The notes under the pieces: generated by a model | What the model was told of the DNA's origin: nothing | The model's database searches: none | Seen by the model: only the letters and a program-made list of their open reading frames with translations | Assembly (NCBI GenBank): GCA_016721845.1 | Contig: JADKHK010000013.1 | Span: 1,222,501 to 1,286,500, forward strand | Direction of reading: 5' to 3' | Origin: Lysobacterales bacterium | GTDB lineage: Bacteria; Pseudomonadota; Gammaproteobacteria; Xanthomonadales; Ahniellaceae | Length of the DNA stretch: 64,000 nt | Made by a program: the position numbers and the translations under genes | Shown here: positions 54,336 to 63,895 of the stretch, piece by piece | Numbering within the stretch: position 1 is the stretch's first letter | Layout of the letters: each line of letters begins with the position of its first letter

Positions 54336-54890
54336 TCATTGTTTCGGCGCCGGTTCGGCGATCAACTTTTCCAGCATCCCGACCAGTTCCTGGTCGTCCG
54401 GCTTGGTGCGGGTGCCGAAACTCTTGACGACCTTGCCGTTGCGGTCGACGAGATACTTGTGGAAGTTCCAGCTGGGCTGTTCGCCGGTGGCTTCCTTGAG
54501 CCGCTTGTAGAGCAGGCTGGCATCGGCGCCCTTCACCTTCGTCTTCTCGAACATCGGAAATTTCACGCCGTAGGTCAGCGTGCAGAATTCCTTGATTTGC
54601 TCCTCGGTGCCGGGTTCCTGGCCCATGAATTCGTTGGACGGAAAACCGAGCACGGAGAATCCTTGTGCCTCGTATTTGGCGTGCATCGCCTCCAGGCCTT
54701 CGTACTGTGGCGTGAAGCCGCACTTGCTGGCGGTATTGACGATCAGCAGGACCTTGCCATCGAACTTCTCGCACAGATGCACGGGTTCCTTGCCCGCCAG
54801 CGGGCGCATCGAGACGTCGAGCAGGGGACTGCAAGCCAGGGCCAGCGGTGCAGCCAGCGTCATTGCAACGGCGAATATCCAGCGTTTCAT
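54336..54890 (-). CDS. Glutathione peroxidase family lipoprotein
   Basis: This 184-residue protein has a signal sequence MKRWIFAVAMTLAAPLALAC, with a possible lipobox LALAC. The peroxidase domain has VNTASKCGFTPQYEGLEAMH with the peroxidatic cysteine, FPSNEFMGQEPGTEEQIKEF with the Gln/Glu positions, and WNFHKYLVDRNGKVVKSFGT. Enzymes with Cys instead of selenocysteine often use thioredoxin as reductant. Export suggests a periplasmic or outer-membrane peroxide defence. It is divergent from the YtrA/ABC operon. Confidence 0.9.
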   Translation of the reverse strand: MKRWIFAVAMTLAAPLALACSPLLDVSMRPLAGKEPVHLCEKFDGKVLLIVNTASKCGFTPQYEGLEAMHAKYEAQGFSVLGFPSNEFMGQEPGTEEQIKEFCTLTYGVKFPMFEKTKVKGADASLLYKRLKEATGEQPSWNFHKYLVDRNGKVVKSFGTRTKPDDQELVGMLEKLIAEPAPKQ

Positions 54891-54932
54891 GGTCGATCTC
54901 CTGTGGGCGAAACGAATCTAACCGGTCAGATG

Positions 54933-54948
54933 CATGACCGATGTCATG
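54933..54948. promoter_or_regulatory. Inverted repeat upstream of the glutathione peroxidase gene
   Basis: CATGACCGATGTCATG is a 6-bp inverted repeat with a 4-base centre, 42 bp before the peroxidase start and also upstream of the divergent YtrA operon promoter. It may be an operator; no regulator can be assigned. Confidence 0.4.
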
Positions 54949-54964
54949 GTCGACTCCTTTCGGG

Positions 54965-55004
54965 TTGACGAATCGAAACTAGGTGTTATAGTTCACTACA
55001 ACAC
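54965..55004 (+). promoter_or_regulatory. Promoter and operator of the YtrA/ABC transporter operon
   Basis: TTGACG (54965-54970) and TATAGT (54987-54992) are spaced by 16 bp. An inverted repeat with arms GTGTTATAGT (54983-54992) and ACTACAACAC (54995-55004), matching at nine of ten positions, covers the -10. The long symmetric site over the promoter fits the YtrA subfamily of GntR repressors, encoded by the second gene of the operon. Confidence 0.75.
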
Positions 55005-55025
55005 GCAACCGCAGGAGCGCCCGCC

Positions 55026-55256
55026 ATGACCACCAGCCTTCTCGATCTCGCCCTGAGCCTGCTGCTCAGCACCGCCGCCAGCATTGGCCAACCTGCGCCT
55101 GCTGCGCAGTTGCTGGATGCCGCCCCGACGAACATCGGCGGGCCGTCCAGCGCCGAGGCCGCCGCCACGCGCCGCCAGGCACGCGCTGCACGCGTCAGCC
55201 TGATGGACCCCTATTACAGCTTCAGTCGCGCCAAGCGCGCCGCCGCAAAGGACTGA
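55026..55256 (+). CDS. Small exported protein of the YtrA operon
   Basis: This 76-residue protein starts MTTSLLDLALSLLLSTAASI, with GGAG nine bases upstream. It has a hydrophobic N-terminus like a signal peptide or membrane anchor, an Ala/Pro-rich segment, then a basic tail with SLMDPYYSFSRAKRAAAKD. No domain is recognised. It is the first gene after the operator and ends three bases before the GntR regulator gene, so it is part of the same transcript. Confidence 0.68.
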   Translation: MTTSLLDLALSLLLSTAASIGQPAPAAQLLDAAPTNIGGPSSAEAAATRRQARAARVSLMDPYYSFSRAKRAAAKD

Positions 55257-55259
55257 TCC

Positions 55260-55631
55260 ATGTCGATGCAATGGAATGAAAGCGCGCCGATCTACCGCCA
55301 ACTGCGCGACTACATCAAGGCGATGATCCTCGACGAGGCCCTGAAGGAAGGCGACGCCCTGCCGTCGGTGCGCCAGGTCTCGGCCGACTTCCAGCTCAAC
55401 CCGATCACGGTGTCGAAGGCCTATCAGGAACTGGTCGACGAGAATCTCGTCGAGAAGCGCCGCGGCCTCGGCATGTATGTCAACCAGGGTGCGCGCGACG
55501 CCCTGCTGAAGAACGAACGCGAGCATTTCATGCGCGAGGAATGGCCGGTATTGCGTGACCGGCTGCGTCGCCTCGGGCTCGATCTCGCAACGCTGACGAC
55601 GATGAACACCACTGGGGAATCGAAGCAATGA
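55260..55631 (+). CDS. GntR-family regulator, YtrA subfamily
   Basis: This 123-residue protein has the winged helix-turn-helix of GntR proteins (IYRQLRDYIKAMILDEALKE, LPSVRQVSADFQLNPITVSK, YQELVDENLVEKRRGLGMYV, residues ~10-77) and a short helical C-terminal dimerisation region without an effector domain. YtrA-type repressors control ABC transporters encoded next to them, often in response to cell-envelope stress. It overlaps the ATPase gene by four bases (ATGA) and probably binds the inverted repeat at 54983-55004. Confidence 0.92.
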   Translation: MSMQWNESAPIYRQLRDYIKAMILDEALKEGDALPSVRQVSADFQLNPITVSKAYQELVDENLVEKRRGLGMYVNQGARDALLKNEREHFMREEWPVLRDRLRRLGLDLATLTTMNTTGESKQ

Positions 55632-56485
55632 ACAAGGTCATCGAAGCGCGAGGACTGCGCAAGCGATACGGCAAGACCGAAGCGGTCAAGGGCGTCGATC
55701 TGAGCATCGAAGCCGGCAAGATCGTCGGACTGATCGGCCCGAATGGCGCCGGCAAGACCAGCGTGCTGAAAGCGATGCTGGGATTGACGGATTTCGAGGG
55801 CGAACTGAGTGTCCTCGGTCGCAACCCGCATACCGAGCGCCATGCACTGATGCAGGACGTCTGCTTCATCGCCGATGTCGCCGTGCTGCCGCGCTGGATC
55901 CGCGTGCGCGAGGCCATCGAATACGTCGAAGGCGTGCATGCACGCTTCTCGCGCGCCAAGTGCGAAGCCTTCCTCGCCAAGACCAAGCTGAAGCCCGAGA
56001 TGCGCGTGCGTGAAATGTCCAAGGGCATGATCGTGCAGCTGCACCTGGCCCTGGTCATGGCGATCGACGCCAAGCTGCTGGTGCTCGACGAACCGACACT
56101 CGGCCTCGACGTGCTGTATCGAAAGGATTTCTACCAGACCTTGCTGAACGACTACTTCGACAGCGAGAAGACGATCATCGTCACTACGCACCAGGTCGAG
56201 GAGATCGAACATATCCTGACCGACGTGTTGTTCATCAAGGACGGCGTGATCTCGCTGTCGGCGACGATGGACGAGCTTGGCTCGCGCTTCACCGAGGTGA
56301 TGGTGCCGGCCGACAAGCGCCAGGCCGCGCTGGCGTTCAAGCCGCTGGACGAACGTCAGGTCTTCGGCAAGTCGATCCTGCTCTACGACGGCGTGTCGCG
56401 CGATCAGCTCGATGCGCTCGGTGAAACACGTACCCCCGGCCTTGCCGACATCTTCGTGGCCACGATGAAGGGAACCTATCAATGA
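55628..56485 (+). CDS. ABC transporter ATP-binding protein
   Basis: This 285-residue ATPase has Walker A GLIGPNGAGKTSVLKAM near residue 36, a signature region VREMSKGMIVQLHLALVMAI (the LSGGQ motif is degenerate as MSKGM), Walker B LLVLDEPTLGLD and the switch His in VTTHQVEEIEH. The C-terminal ~60 residues form an extra domain typical of YtrB/BcrA-type subunits. It lies between the YtrA regulator and the permease, each overlapping by four bases. Substrate unknown. Confidence 0.92.
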   Translation: MNKVIEARGLRKRYGKTEAVKGVDLSIEAGKIVGLIGPNGAGKTSVLKAMLGLTDFEGELSVLGRNPHTERHALMQDVCFIADVAVLPRWIRVREAIEYVEGVHARFSRAKCEAFLAKTKLKPEMRVREMSKGMIVQLHLALVMAIDAKLLVLDEPTLGLDVLYRKDFYQTLLNDYFDSEKTIIVTTHQVEEIEHILTDVLFIKDGVISLSATMDELGSRFTEVMVPADKRQAALAFKPLDERQVFGKSILLYDGVSRDQLDALGETRTPGLADIFVATMKGTYQ

Positions 56486-57447
56486 ACACGTTCGTGACCC
56501 AACTGAAACGCGAATACTGGGAAAACCGCGGCGGTTTCTTCCGCGCGCCGATGATCGTCGTCGGGGTGGTCGTGCTGATCACGATCATGGGCCTGATCAC
56601 GGGCCAGGCGTCGATGACCGACAACGTGAAGATCATCGGCATTCCGATCGCGAAATCCATCGCCAGCATGCCCGCCGACAAGCTCCAGCAGTTGGCGACG
56701 GGCATCAATGTCGGTCTGGCCGGCATGTCGATGCTGGTGCAGTTCGCGCTCGGCATCGTGCTGTTCTTCTATCTGATCGGCTCGTTGTTCGACGAACGCA
56801 AGGATCGCTCGGTGCTGTTCTGGAAATCGATGCCGGTGTCGGACCTGCAAACCGTGCTGATCAAGATCGTGGCCGCCACCTTGCTCGCGCCGGCCATCGC
56901 CTGGGTCGCCGGCATCCTGCTGCATCTGTTGATGCTGGGTGTCATCGGTTCGTTCTTCTGGTTCAACGGCATCAGCCCGGTGAATCTGCTGTGGGGCCCT
57001 GCCGAACCGCTGAAGCTGTGGGGCGTGATGCTGATCGGCATTCCGGTGAACGCACTCTGGGCACTGCCGAGCATCGGCTGGCTGATGCTGGTGTCGAGCT
57101 GGGCGCGCGGCAAGCCCTTCCTGTGGGCGGTGTTCGTCCCGGTCATCACCGGCATCCTGCTGACCTGGTTCGACGCGCTGTCGACGCTGTCGATCCCGGA
57201 CACCTGGTACTGGAAGGAAGTGTTCGCCCGCGGCCTGTTCAGCATCTTCCCTTGGACCTTTGACGCTTCCGGTGCTTTCCGCTTCGGCCTCGAATTCTCG
57301 AAGGACAGCACGCCCGCCGACGTGGTTTCGTTGCAGTCACTAGGCATGGTGCTGACGATGATGAAGACCTGGCTTGGCGCCGCCGTCGGCATCGCGATGA
57401 TCGCCGGCGCGGTGTACTTCCGTCGCTATCGCGAGCTGACCGACTGA
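56482..57447 (+). CDS. ABC transporter permease
   Basis: This 321-residue protein has six to seven transmembrane helices in the ABC-2 style: PMIVVGVVVLITIMGLITGQ, a periplasmic loop, LVQFALGIVLFFYLIGSLF, DERKDRSVLFWKSMPVSDLQ, and later ILLHLLMLGVIGSFFWF and LWAVFVPVITGILLTWFDAL. The cytoplasmic DERKDRSVLFWKSMP coupling motif is characteristic. It overlaps the ATPase gene by four bases and ends the operon at a strong terminator. Confidence 0.9.
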   Translation: MNTFVTQLKREYWENRGGFFRAPMIVVGVVVLITIMGLITGQASMTDNVKIIGIPIAKSIASMPADKLQQLATGINVGLAGMSMLVQFALGIVLFFYLIGSLFDERKDRSVLFWKSMPVSDLQTVLIKIVAATLLAPAIAWVAGILLHLLMLGVIGSFFWFNGISPVNLLWGPAEPLKLWGVMLIGIPVNALWALPSIGWLMLVSSWARGKPFLWAVFVPVITGILLTWFDALSTLSIPDTWYWKEVFARGLFSIFPWTFDASGAFRFGLEFSKDSTPADVVSLQSLGMVLTMMKTWLGAAVGIAMIAGAVYFRRYRELTD

Positions 57448-57463
57448 GTCCCACTCGCCTGCC

Positions 57464-57500
57464 GAACGCCCCGCCGTGCGCAAGTATGGGCGGGGCGTTC
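57464..57500 (+). terminator. Rho-independent terminator of the YtrA/ABC operon
   Basis: A perfect 12-bp stem (57464-57475 / 57489-57500) of GAACGCCCCGCC and its complement with a 13-base loop is followed by CATTTAA. It lies 17 bp after the permease stop. Confidence 0.8.
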
Positions 57501-57526
57501 CATTTAAGGGATCGACCGCTGCTAGG

Positions 57527-57556
57527 ATACCGTTGACGGTATTTTCCTGACGGTAT
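57527..57556 (+). promoter_or_regulatory. Operator repeats before the third PIN toxin locus
   Basis: ATACCGTTGACGGTAT (57527-57542) is a perfect inverted repeat, and a further ACGGTAT half-site follows at 57550-57556, six bases before the antitoxin ATG. Three half-sites next to a VapB gene fit cooperative autorepression by the toxin-antitoxin complex. Confidence 0.65.
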
Positions 57557-57561
57557 TCTTT

Positions 57562-57813
57562 ATGAAAACCTCGATCGACATCGATGAAGCCCTGCTCGAA
57601 CGCGCCCGCAAGCGCGCACGGCGCGATCGCGTCACCATCAAGCAACTGGTGGAGACCGGGCTGCGGCTGGCGCTACGCGAACCATCAGTTGATCGCTCGA
57701 AACCTGACTATGTCTGGCCTTCGGCCAGTGCCGGGCTGAACCAGCCACTCGGGACCTGGTCGGTCAACGAGATGATCGACGCCGTTCGCGACGACGCGTT
57801 TCCGTCACCGTGA
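57562..57813 (+). CDS. vapB: VapB-type antitoxin (ribbon-helix-helix)
   Basis: This 83-residue protein (MKTSIDIDEALLERARKRAR) has a short beta strand followed by two helices (RRDRVTIKQLVETGLRLALR), the DUF2191/VapB form of the ribbon-helix-helix. The C-terminal half (PSASAGLNQPLGTWSVNEMI) would bind the toxin. It overlaps the PIN gene by four bases. Operator repeats lie directly upstream. Confidence 0.87.
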   Translation: MKTSIDIDEALLERARKRARRDRVTIKQLVETGLRLALREPSVDRSKPDYVWPSASAGLNQPLGTWSVNEMIDAVRDDAFPSP

Positions 57814-58238
57814 TCGCCGTAGACACCAACATCCTCGTCTATGCGCATGTCGAACACCTCGACCGCCATCGTCCCGCACGTGCAGCCATCGAGCGTCTGA
57901 TTGCACGCGGCAAGCCTTGGGGCATTCCGTGGCCCTGCGTGCACGAATTCCTGGCCGTCATCTCGAACCGGAAGTTCCACGCCGACGCGCCGAATGTCCG
58001 CTCAATGCTCTCGATCATCGACCGCTGGCATGAAGCACCCGGATTGCATTTCATCGGCATCGGCGATCAACACTGGACGCATCTGCGCCGGTTGCTGGAA
58101 CATGCCGACGTGCGCGGCGGGCAGATTCACGACGCGCGCATCGCCGCCGTCTGCGAGGAAGCCGGGGTCACCGAGTTGTGGACCGCGGACCGCGATTTCT
58201 CGCGTTTCCCAGGTCTGCGCGTTCACAACCCGCTGTAG
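57810..58238 (+). CDS. vapC: VapC-type PIN-domain toxin
   Basis: This 142-residue PIN protein begins with a GTG (VIAVDTNILVYAHVEHLDRH). It has the first catalytic Asp, then WPCVHEFLAVIS with the Glu, GGQIHDARIAAVCEEAG with the third acid, and ELWTADRDFSRFPGLRVHNP at the end. It is of the TA-system VapC family that uses a DUF2191-like antitoxin. It overlaps the antitoxin gene by four bases and lies three bases before the convergent fumC stop. Confidence 0.9.
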   Translation: MIAVDTNILVYAHVEHLDRHRPARAAIERLIARGKPWGIPWPCVHEFLAVISNRKFHADAPNVRSMLSIIDRWHEAPGLHFIGIGDQHWTHLRRLLEHADVRGGQIHDARIAAVCEEAGVTELWTADRDFSRFPGLRVHNPL

Positions 58239-58241
58239 CGG

Positions 58242-59654
<1,413 letters not shown>

Positions 59655-59791
59655 GGGTGGCTCCGATGGATGCCGCATCTTCGCGCGATGATTGCGGCAT
59701 TGCGAATTATCTGAGCGCACCTTCCGATTCGCCCGCAAGACGACGCGAGCACGCTTGCGGAGACTGCAGGTATCCGACCTAGGAGTTCGCC

Positions 59792-60223
59792 ATGCGTCTG
59801 TTCCTACTGTTCCTGCTGGTCTGCGCCCTGCCCTGTCATGCCGGCAAGCTGTTTGCGTGTCGGGATGCAGACGGCCGGATGAGTTTCGTCGATCACGGCT
59901 GTCCGGGGGCACGCGATCGCCATGAGGTCATCTTGCCGGCCGCTGTCGCGACGGCCAAGTCGCTCTCGGACGCGGACGCGAAGCAGATCGCCGCATGGGA
60001 AAAGGCGTCGAACGCCCGGCTTCCGGCCTCGCTTGGCGGTACCACGCGATCCGGAACCGGCACCGCCGGGCGCGACCGCAACCCGCGTCGCGCACGCGAC
60101 GACGCTTGCTCGACGGCAAGGGCAGCCCAGACCAAGGCCGAACGCGAGCGCAGCTTCCAGACGGGTTTCGACGAACGCCGTCGGCTATCGGATGCGGTGC
60201 TGTCGGCCTGCGGATTGCGCTAA
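59792..60223 (+). CDS. Small secreted protein, DUF4124-like N-terminus
   Basis: This 143-residue protein has a signal peptide (MRLFLLFLLVCALPCHAGKL). After cleavage comes FACRDADGRMSFVDHGCPGA, the DUF4124-like pattern in which a Cys pair surrounds a short beta sheet. The rest is charged and Arg-rich, with two more Cys (DACSTARAA; LSACGLR). Four mature cysteines suggest two periplasmic disulfides, a job for DsbC at 3.2 kb. Function unknown. It lies 54 bp before purB. Confidence 0.72.
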   Translation: MRLFLLFLLVCALPCHAGKLFACRDADGRMSFVDHGCPGARDRHEVILPAAVATAKSLSDADAKQIAAWEKASNARLPASLGGTTRSGTGTAGRDRNPRRARDDACSTARAAQTKAERERSFQTGFDERRRLSDAVLSACGLR

Positions 60224-60277
60224 GTCATCCCGTCGCCATGCGGTGCTTCGCTAGAATCGCGGCCTCTCCCGTTCCGG

Positions 60278-61654
60278 ATGACCGCGATGTCGCTCGATCC
60301 CCTGATCGCCCTGTGCCCGCTCGATGGCCGCTACGCCAGCAAGATGGAGCCGCTGCGCGGCGTGTTCAGCGAATACGGCCTGATGGCCCGGCGCGTGCGT
60401 GTCGAAATCGAATGGCTGATCGTGCTGGGCAGCGAACCCGCGATTGCCGAAGTCCCGGCCTTCGACGACGCCGCCAAGGCGCAATTGCGCGCGATCGGCG
60501 CCGGTTTCGGGCTGCCGGAAGCGGCCCGCGTCAAGGTCATCGAGGCAACCACCAACCACGACGTCAAGGCGATCGAATACTTCATCAAGGAGCGCATGGC
60601 CGAATGCCCGGCATTGGCGCCGTATCGCGAATTCGTGCACTTCGCCTGCACCAGCGAGGACATCAACAACCTCGCCTATGCATTGATGCTCAAGGATGCC
60701 CGCGATGCGGTCTTCGCACCGACCCTGAAGCGCCTGCGCGACAAGCTGGCGCAACTGGCGAAACAGGCCGCCGCCAAGCCGATGCTGTCGCGCACGCATG
60801 GCCAGACGGCGTCGCCGACGACGCTCGGCAAGGAAATCGCGAACACTGTCGCCCGCCTCGACCGCCAGTGCGCCCAGCTCGACGCCTGGCAGTCGCCGGG
60901 CAAGATCAATGGCGCCGTCGGCAACTACAACGCCCATGCCGTCGCCTATCCGGAAGTCGACTGGCGGGCGTTGTCGCACCGCTTCGTTGCATCGCTCGGC
61001 CTGCAATGGAATGCGTACACGACGCAGATCGAACCGCACGACGGCATCGCCGAGATCAGCGACATCCTGCGGCGCATCGACACGATCCTGATCGATTTCT
61101 GCCGCGATGCCTGGGGTTACATCTCGCTCGGCTACTTCAAGCAGATCGTCAAGGCCGGTGAAGTCGGTTCCTCGACGATGCCGCACAAGGTCAACCCGAT
61201 CGACTTCGAGAACGCCGAGGGCAACTTCGGCATCGCCAATGCCTTGTTCGAACACTTCGGCAACAAGCTGCCGATCTCGCGCTGGCAGCGGGATCTGACC
61301 GATTCCACCGTGCTGCGCACGCTCGGCGTCGCCTTCGGCCATGCCCTGGTCGGGCTCGATGCGCTGATCCGCGGCCTGACCAAGCTCAGCATCAACGACG
61401 AGCGCCTCGCCGCCGACCTCGACGCCAACTGGGAAGTGCTGGCCGAGGCGATCCAGACCGTCATGCGTCGCTACGGCCTGCCTGAACCCTACGAGCAATT
61501 GAAGGCACTGACGCGCGGCAAGGGCATCTCGCGCGAGAGCCTGCGCGAATTCATCGCCGGTCTGGAACTGCCCGAGGATGTGAAACGCAGCCTGATGGTC
61601 ATGACCCCGGCCGATTACACCGGCCTCGCGACGGAGCTGGCCCATGCGATCTAG
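60278..61654 (+). CDS. purB: Adenylosuccinate lyase
   Basis: PurB acts twice in purine synthesis, releasing fumarate from SAICAR and adenylosuccinate. The 458-residue protein (start possibly the ATG at 60287, MSLDPLIALCPLDGRYASKM) shows EATTNHDVKAIEYFIKE, FACTSEDINNLAYALML, LSRTHGQTASPTTLGKE and the superfamily signature VGSSTMPHKVNPIDFENAEG. The length matches the E. coli enzyme (456). The downstream roxA reading frame overlaps its stop by 11 bases if the ATG at 61644 is used. Confidence 0.97.
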   Translation: MTAMSLDPLIALCPLDGRYASKMEPLRGVFSEYGLMARRVRVEIEWLIVLGSEPAIAEVPAFDDAAKAQLRAIGAGFGLPEAARVKVIEATTNHDVKAIEYFIKERMAECPALAPYREFVHFACTSEDINNLAYALMLKDARDAVFAPTLKRLRDKLAQLAKQAAAKPMLSRTHGQTASPTTLGKEIANTVARLDRQCAQLDAWQSPGKINGAVGNYNAHAVAYPEVDWRALSHRFVASLGLQWNAYTTQIEPHDGIAEISDILRRIDTILIDFCRDAWGYISLGYFKQIVKAGEVGSSTMPHKVNPIDFENAEGNFGIANALFEHFGNKLPISRWQRDLTDSTVLRTLGVAFGHALVGLDALIRGLTKLSINDERLAADLDANWEVLAEAIQTVMRRYGLPEPYEQLKALTRGKGISRESLREFIAGLELPEDVKRSLMVMTPADYTGLATELAHAI

Positions 61655-62839
61655 AGCGACCAACCCGCGTCCGGCGATCGAGGTGCATGCGCAACCGGGG
61701 CAGCCACTCGGCATGTCGGTCGAGAAATTTTGTCGACCTACTGGCAGAAACGCCCGCTGTTGATCCGCGGCATGCTCGGCGCCGATTTTGCGTCGCCGAT
61801 CACGCCGAACGACCTCGCCGGCCTGGCCTGCGAACCGTATGCGCTGGCACGCCTGGTCACCCACGATCCGAAACGCGATCGCTGGACACTTGAATGCGGC
61901 CCGTTCGAGGAAGCGCGCTTTTCGAAGGTGCCGAAGTCGCACTGGACCTTGCTCGTGCAGGATGTCGACAAGTGGGACCGGGATGTCGGTGCGCTGCTCG
62001 CGCACGTCGATTTCCTGCCGCGCTGGCGCATCGACGACATCATGATCTCCTACGCCGTCGAGGGCGGTTCGGTTGGCGCCCATGTCGATCAATACGACGT
62101 ATTCCTGATTCAGGGCCTGGGACAACGCCGCTGGCAGATCGATGTCGAACCGAATGCACCGAGAGAATTCCGGCCCGATGTCGAACTGAAGCAACTCAAG
62201 CAGTTCACGCCCTCGCATGACTGGGTGCTGTCGCCGGGCGACGTGCTCTATCTGCCACCGGGCGTGCCGCATCATGGCGTTGCGCTGGACGAGTGCATGA
62301 CCCTGTCGATCGGCATGCGCGCGCCCTCCGAAGCGGAATTGCTGGTCGAACTGTCGGATCAGATCGCGGAAACCCTCGACGAAGCCCAGCGCTACAGCGA
62401 TCCGGAACTGCATGCACGCGGCGACGCCCATGCCATCGACGCCAGCGACGTCGGTCGTGTCCGCCGCGCACTGTCGCGATTCCTGCAGATGGACGACGAC
62501 GCACTCGGTGCCGAGTTCGCGCGCTTCATCACCCGCTACCGCAACGCCCAGACCCCGGCACCGCGCCCACGCCCGCTGACTGCCGCGCAGTTTGCGGCCC
62601 GCATCGGCAAGGGCGCGGCACTGGCACGACATCCGTTCGCGCGCATGGCGACCTGTGCGGGCAAGCGTGGGCGGGTATCGGTGTATCTCGCCGGCCAGGC
62701 TTTCGACACCAGCGCGCGGATGGCACGATTGCTGGGCGGCGACGAGATCGTGGCGCCTTCCGTGACCGCGCTGAACGACGCCGAACGCGCCGATCTGCTG
62801 AAATGGCTCAACCTCGGCCTGATCGGATTCGTGTCATGA
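61644..62839 (+). pseudogene. roxA: RoxA/YcfD ribosomal protein uL16 arginine hydroxylase, interrupted by a frameshift
   Basis: RoxA is a JmjC-type 2-oxoglutarate/Fe(II) oxygenase that hydroxylates an arginine of ribosomal protein L16. The main frame from 61730 to 62839 has YWQKRPLLIRG, DDIMISYAVEGGSVGAHVDQ with the HxD metal pair, QYDVFLIQGLGQRRW, and GDVLYLPPGVPHHGV with the third His. The expected N-terminus (ending PLGMSVEKF) is in another frame, from the ATG at 61644. The frames meet at a TTTT run (61728-61731); one extra T would restore PLGMSVEKFLSTYWQKR. Without that, translation could only start at the TTG at 61730. It is a true frameshift or a sequencing error. Confidence 0.82.
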
Positions 62840-63756
62840 CTGCGAACCTGCGCGTTGTCGATGCCCATTACCCGGCCGATTTCGAACGCCTGCGTGCCGT
62901 GCGCGAACCGGTCTTCGTGATCGAGCAGCATTGTCCGATCGAAGAAGAATGGGACGCCCTCGACGCGCCATCGGCGCATGCCCTGGTGTTGAACGAGCGC
63001 GACGAACCCGTGGCCACCGGCAGGCTGACCCCGGACCACAAGATCGGCCGCATGGCGGTGCTCGCCGATTATCGCGGCAGCGGTGTCGGCGCGCTGATCA
63101 TGGAACACCTGATCGCCAAGGCCCGCGCGCTCGGTTATCCCGAACTGGCATTGTCCTCGCAGGTCCATGCCATTCCGTTCTACGAGCGCTTCGGCTTCAT
63201 TGCCGATGGCCCGGAATACCCGGACGCGAACATCCCGCACCGGATGATGTATCGGCCGCTGCCAGCGACGTCACCGACCGGCCTGATCCAGTTCGATCGC
63301 GCCGCCGCCGCACGCGTCACCGCGATGGACCTGATGCGTGCGGCGCGCCATCGCATCGGCATCGCCAGCCATTCGCTCGACGCCGAACTGTTCGACCACG
63401 ACGCGGTGATCGCGCTGATCAAGCGTGTCGCGATGTCCGGGCGCGGCGCCCGTATCCAGATTCTGGTCGAGGACATCACGACCGCGGTGCAGAACAGCCA
63501 TCGCCTGGTCGGCTTGGCGCAGCGCCTGTCCAGCCTGGTCGAAGTCCGTCGGGCGAACCGCCGAGCCGATCCCGAATTCGGACCTGCCGTCGTGTTGAGC
63601 GACCATGGCGGCTGGCTGCGCCGCCCCGACCCGACTCGCTTCGAAGGCGAGGCCTGTCTCGACGACCGCCCGCGTGCCCGCGAAATGTGGCTGTCTTTCG
63701 ATCGTTCCTGGGAACGCGCCGAGCCGGAAAGCGCCGTCCGCGCGCTGAAACTTTAG
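62836..63756 (+). CDS. GNAT acetyltransferase fused to a C-terminal domain of unknown function
   Basis: This 306-residue protein starts in an ATGA overlap with the previous stop. Residues 1-140 form a GNAT N-acetyltransferase (EPVFVIEQHCPIEEEWDALD, HKIGRMAVLADYRGSGVGAL with the acetyl-CoA loop, ALSSQVHAIPFYERFGFIAD), ElaA-like in its opening. Residues ~155-306 form a second domain (AAAARVTAMDLMRAARHRIG, HDAVIALIKRVAMSGRGARI, QILVEDITTAVQNSHRLVGL) that resembles the layout of phospholipase-D-like folds. I do not recognise it with certainty. Substrate unknown. It likely forms an operon with roxA. Confidence 0.82.
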   Translation: MTANLRVVDAHYPADFERLRAVREPVFVIEQHCPIEEEWDALDAPSAHALVLNERDEPVATGRLTPDHKIGRMAVLADYRGSGVGALIMEHLIAKARALGYPELALSSQVHAIPFYERFGFIADGPEYPDANIPHRMMYRPLPATSPTGLIQFDRAAAARVTAMDLMRAARHRIGIASHSLDAELFDHDAVIALIKRVAMSGRGARIQILVEDITTAVQNSHRLVGLAQRLSSLVEVRRANRRADPEFGPAVVLSDHGGWLRRPDPTRFEGEACLDDRPRAREMWLSFDRSWERAEPESAVRALKL

Positions 63757-63801
63757 TCGCATTGCCCTGGAATCGCCGCCCGCAGCGGAAGGCCTTGCGG
63801 C

Positions 63802-63807
63802 TATAAT
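63802..63807 (+). promoter_or_regulatory. Putative -10 element of the sucA promoter
   Basis: A perfect TATAAT lies 88 bases before the sucA ATG, in the 139-bp gap after the GNAT gene. No good -35 lies 16-18 bases upstream, so this would be an activator-dependent or weak -35 promoter. Confidence 0.5.
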
Positions 63808-63895
63808 CGCGGGCCGTTTCCGCGCCGCACCATTTGCGTGCGCAAGCCTCGGATTCCCTTCATTTTTTCGCTGCATCGACAGCAGAGTGACCGGC

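Noticed and set aside
61655..61729. roxA starting normally further upstream in the same frame
   Set aside because: The frame before 61730 contains no ATG or GTG after the stop at 61652 and its residues do not match the family, whereas the other frame does.
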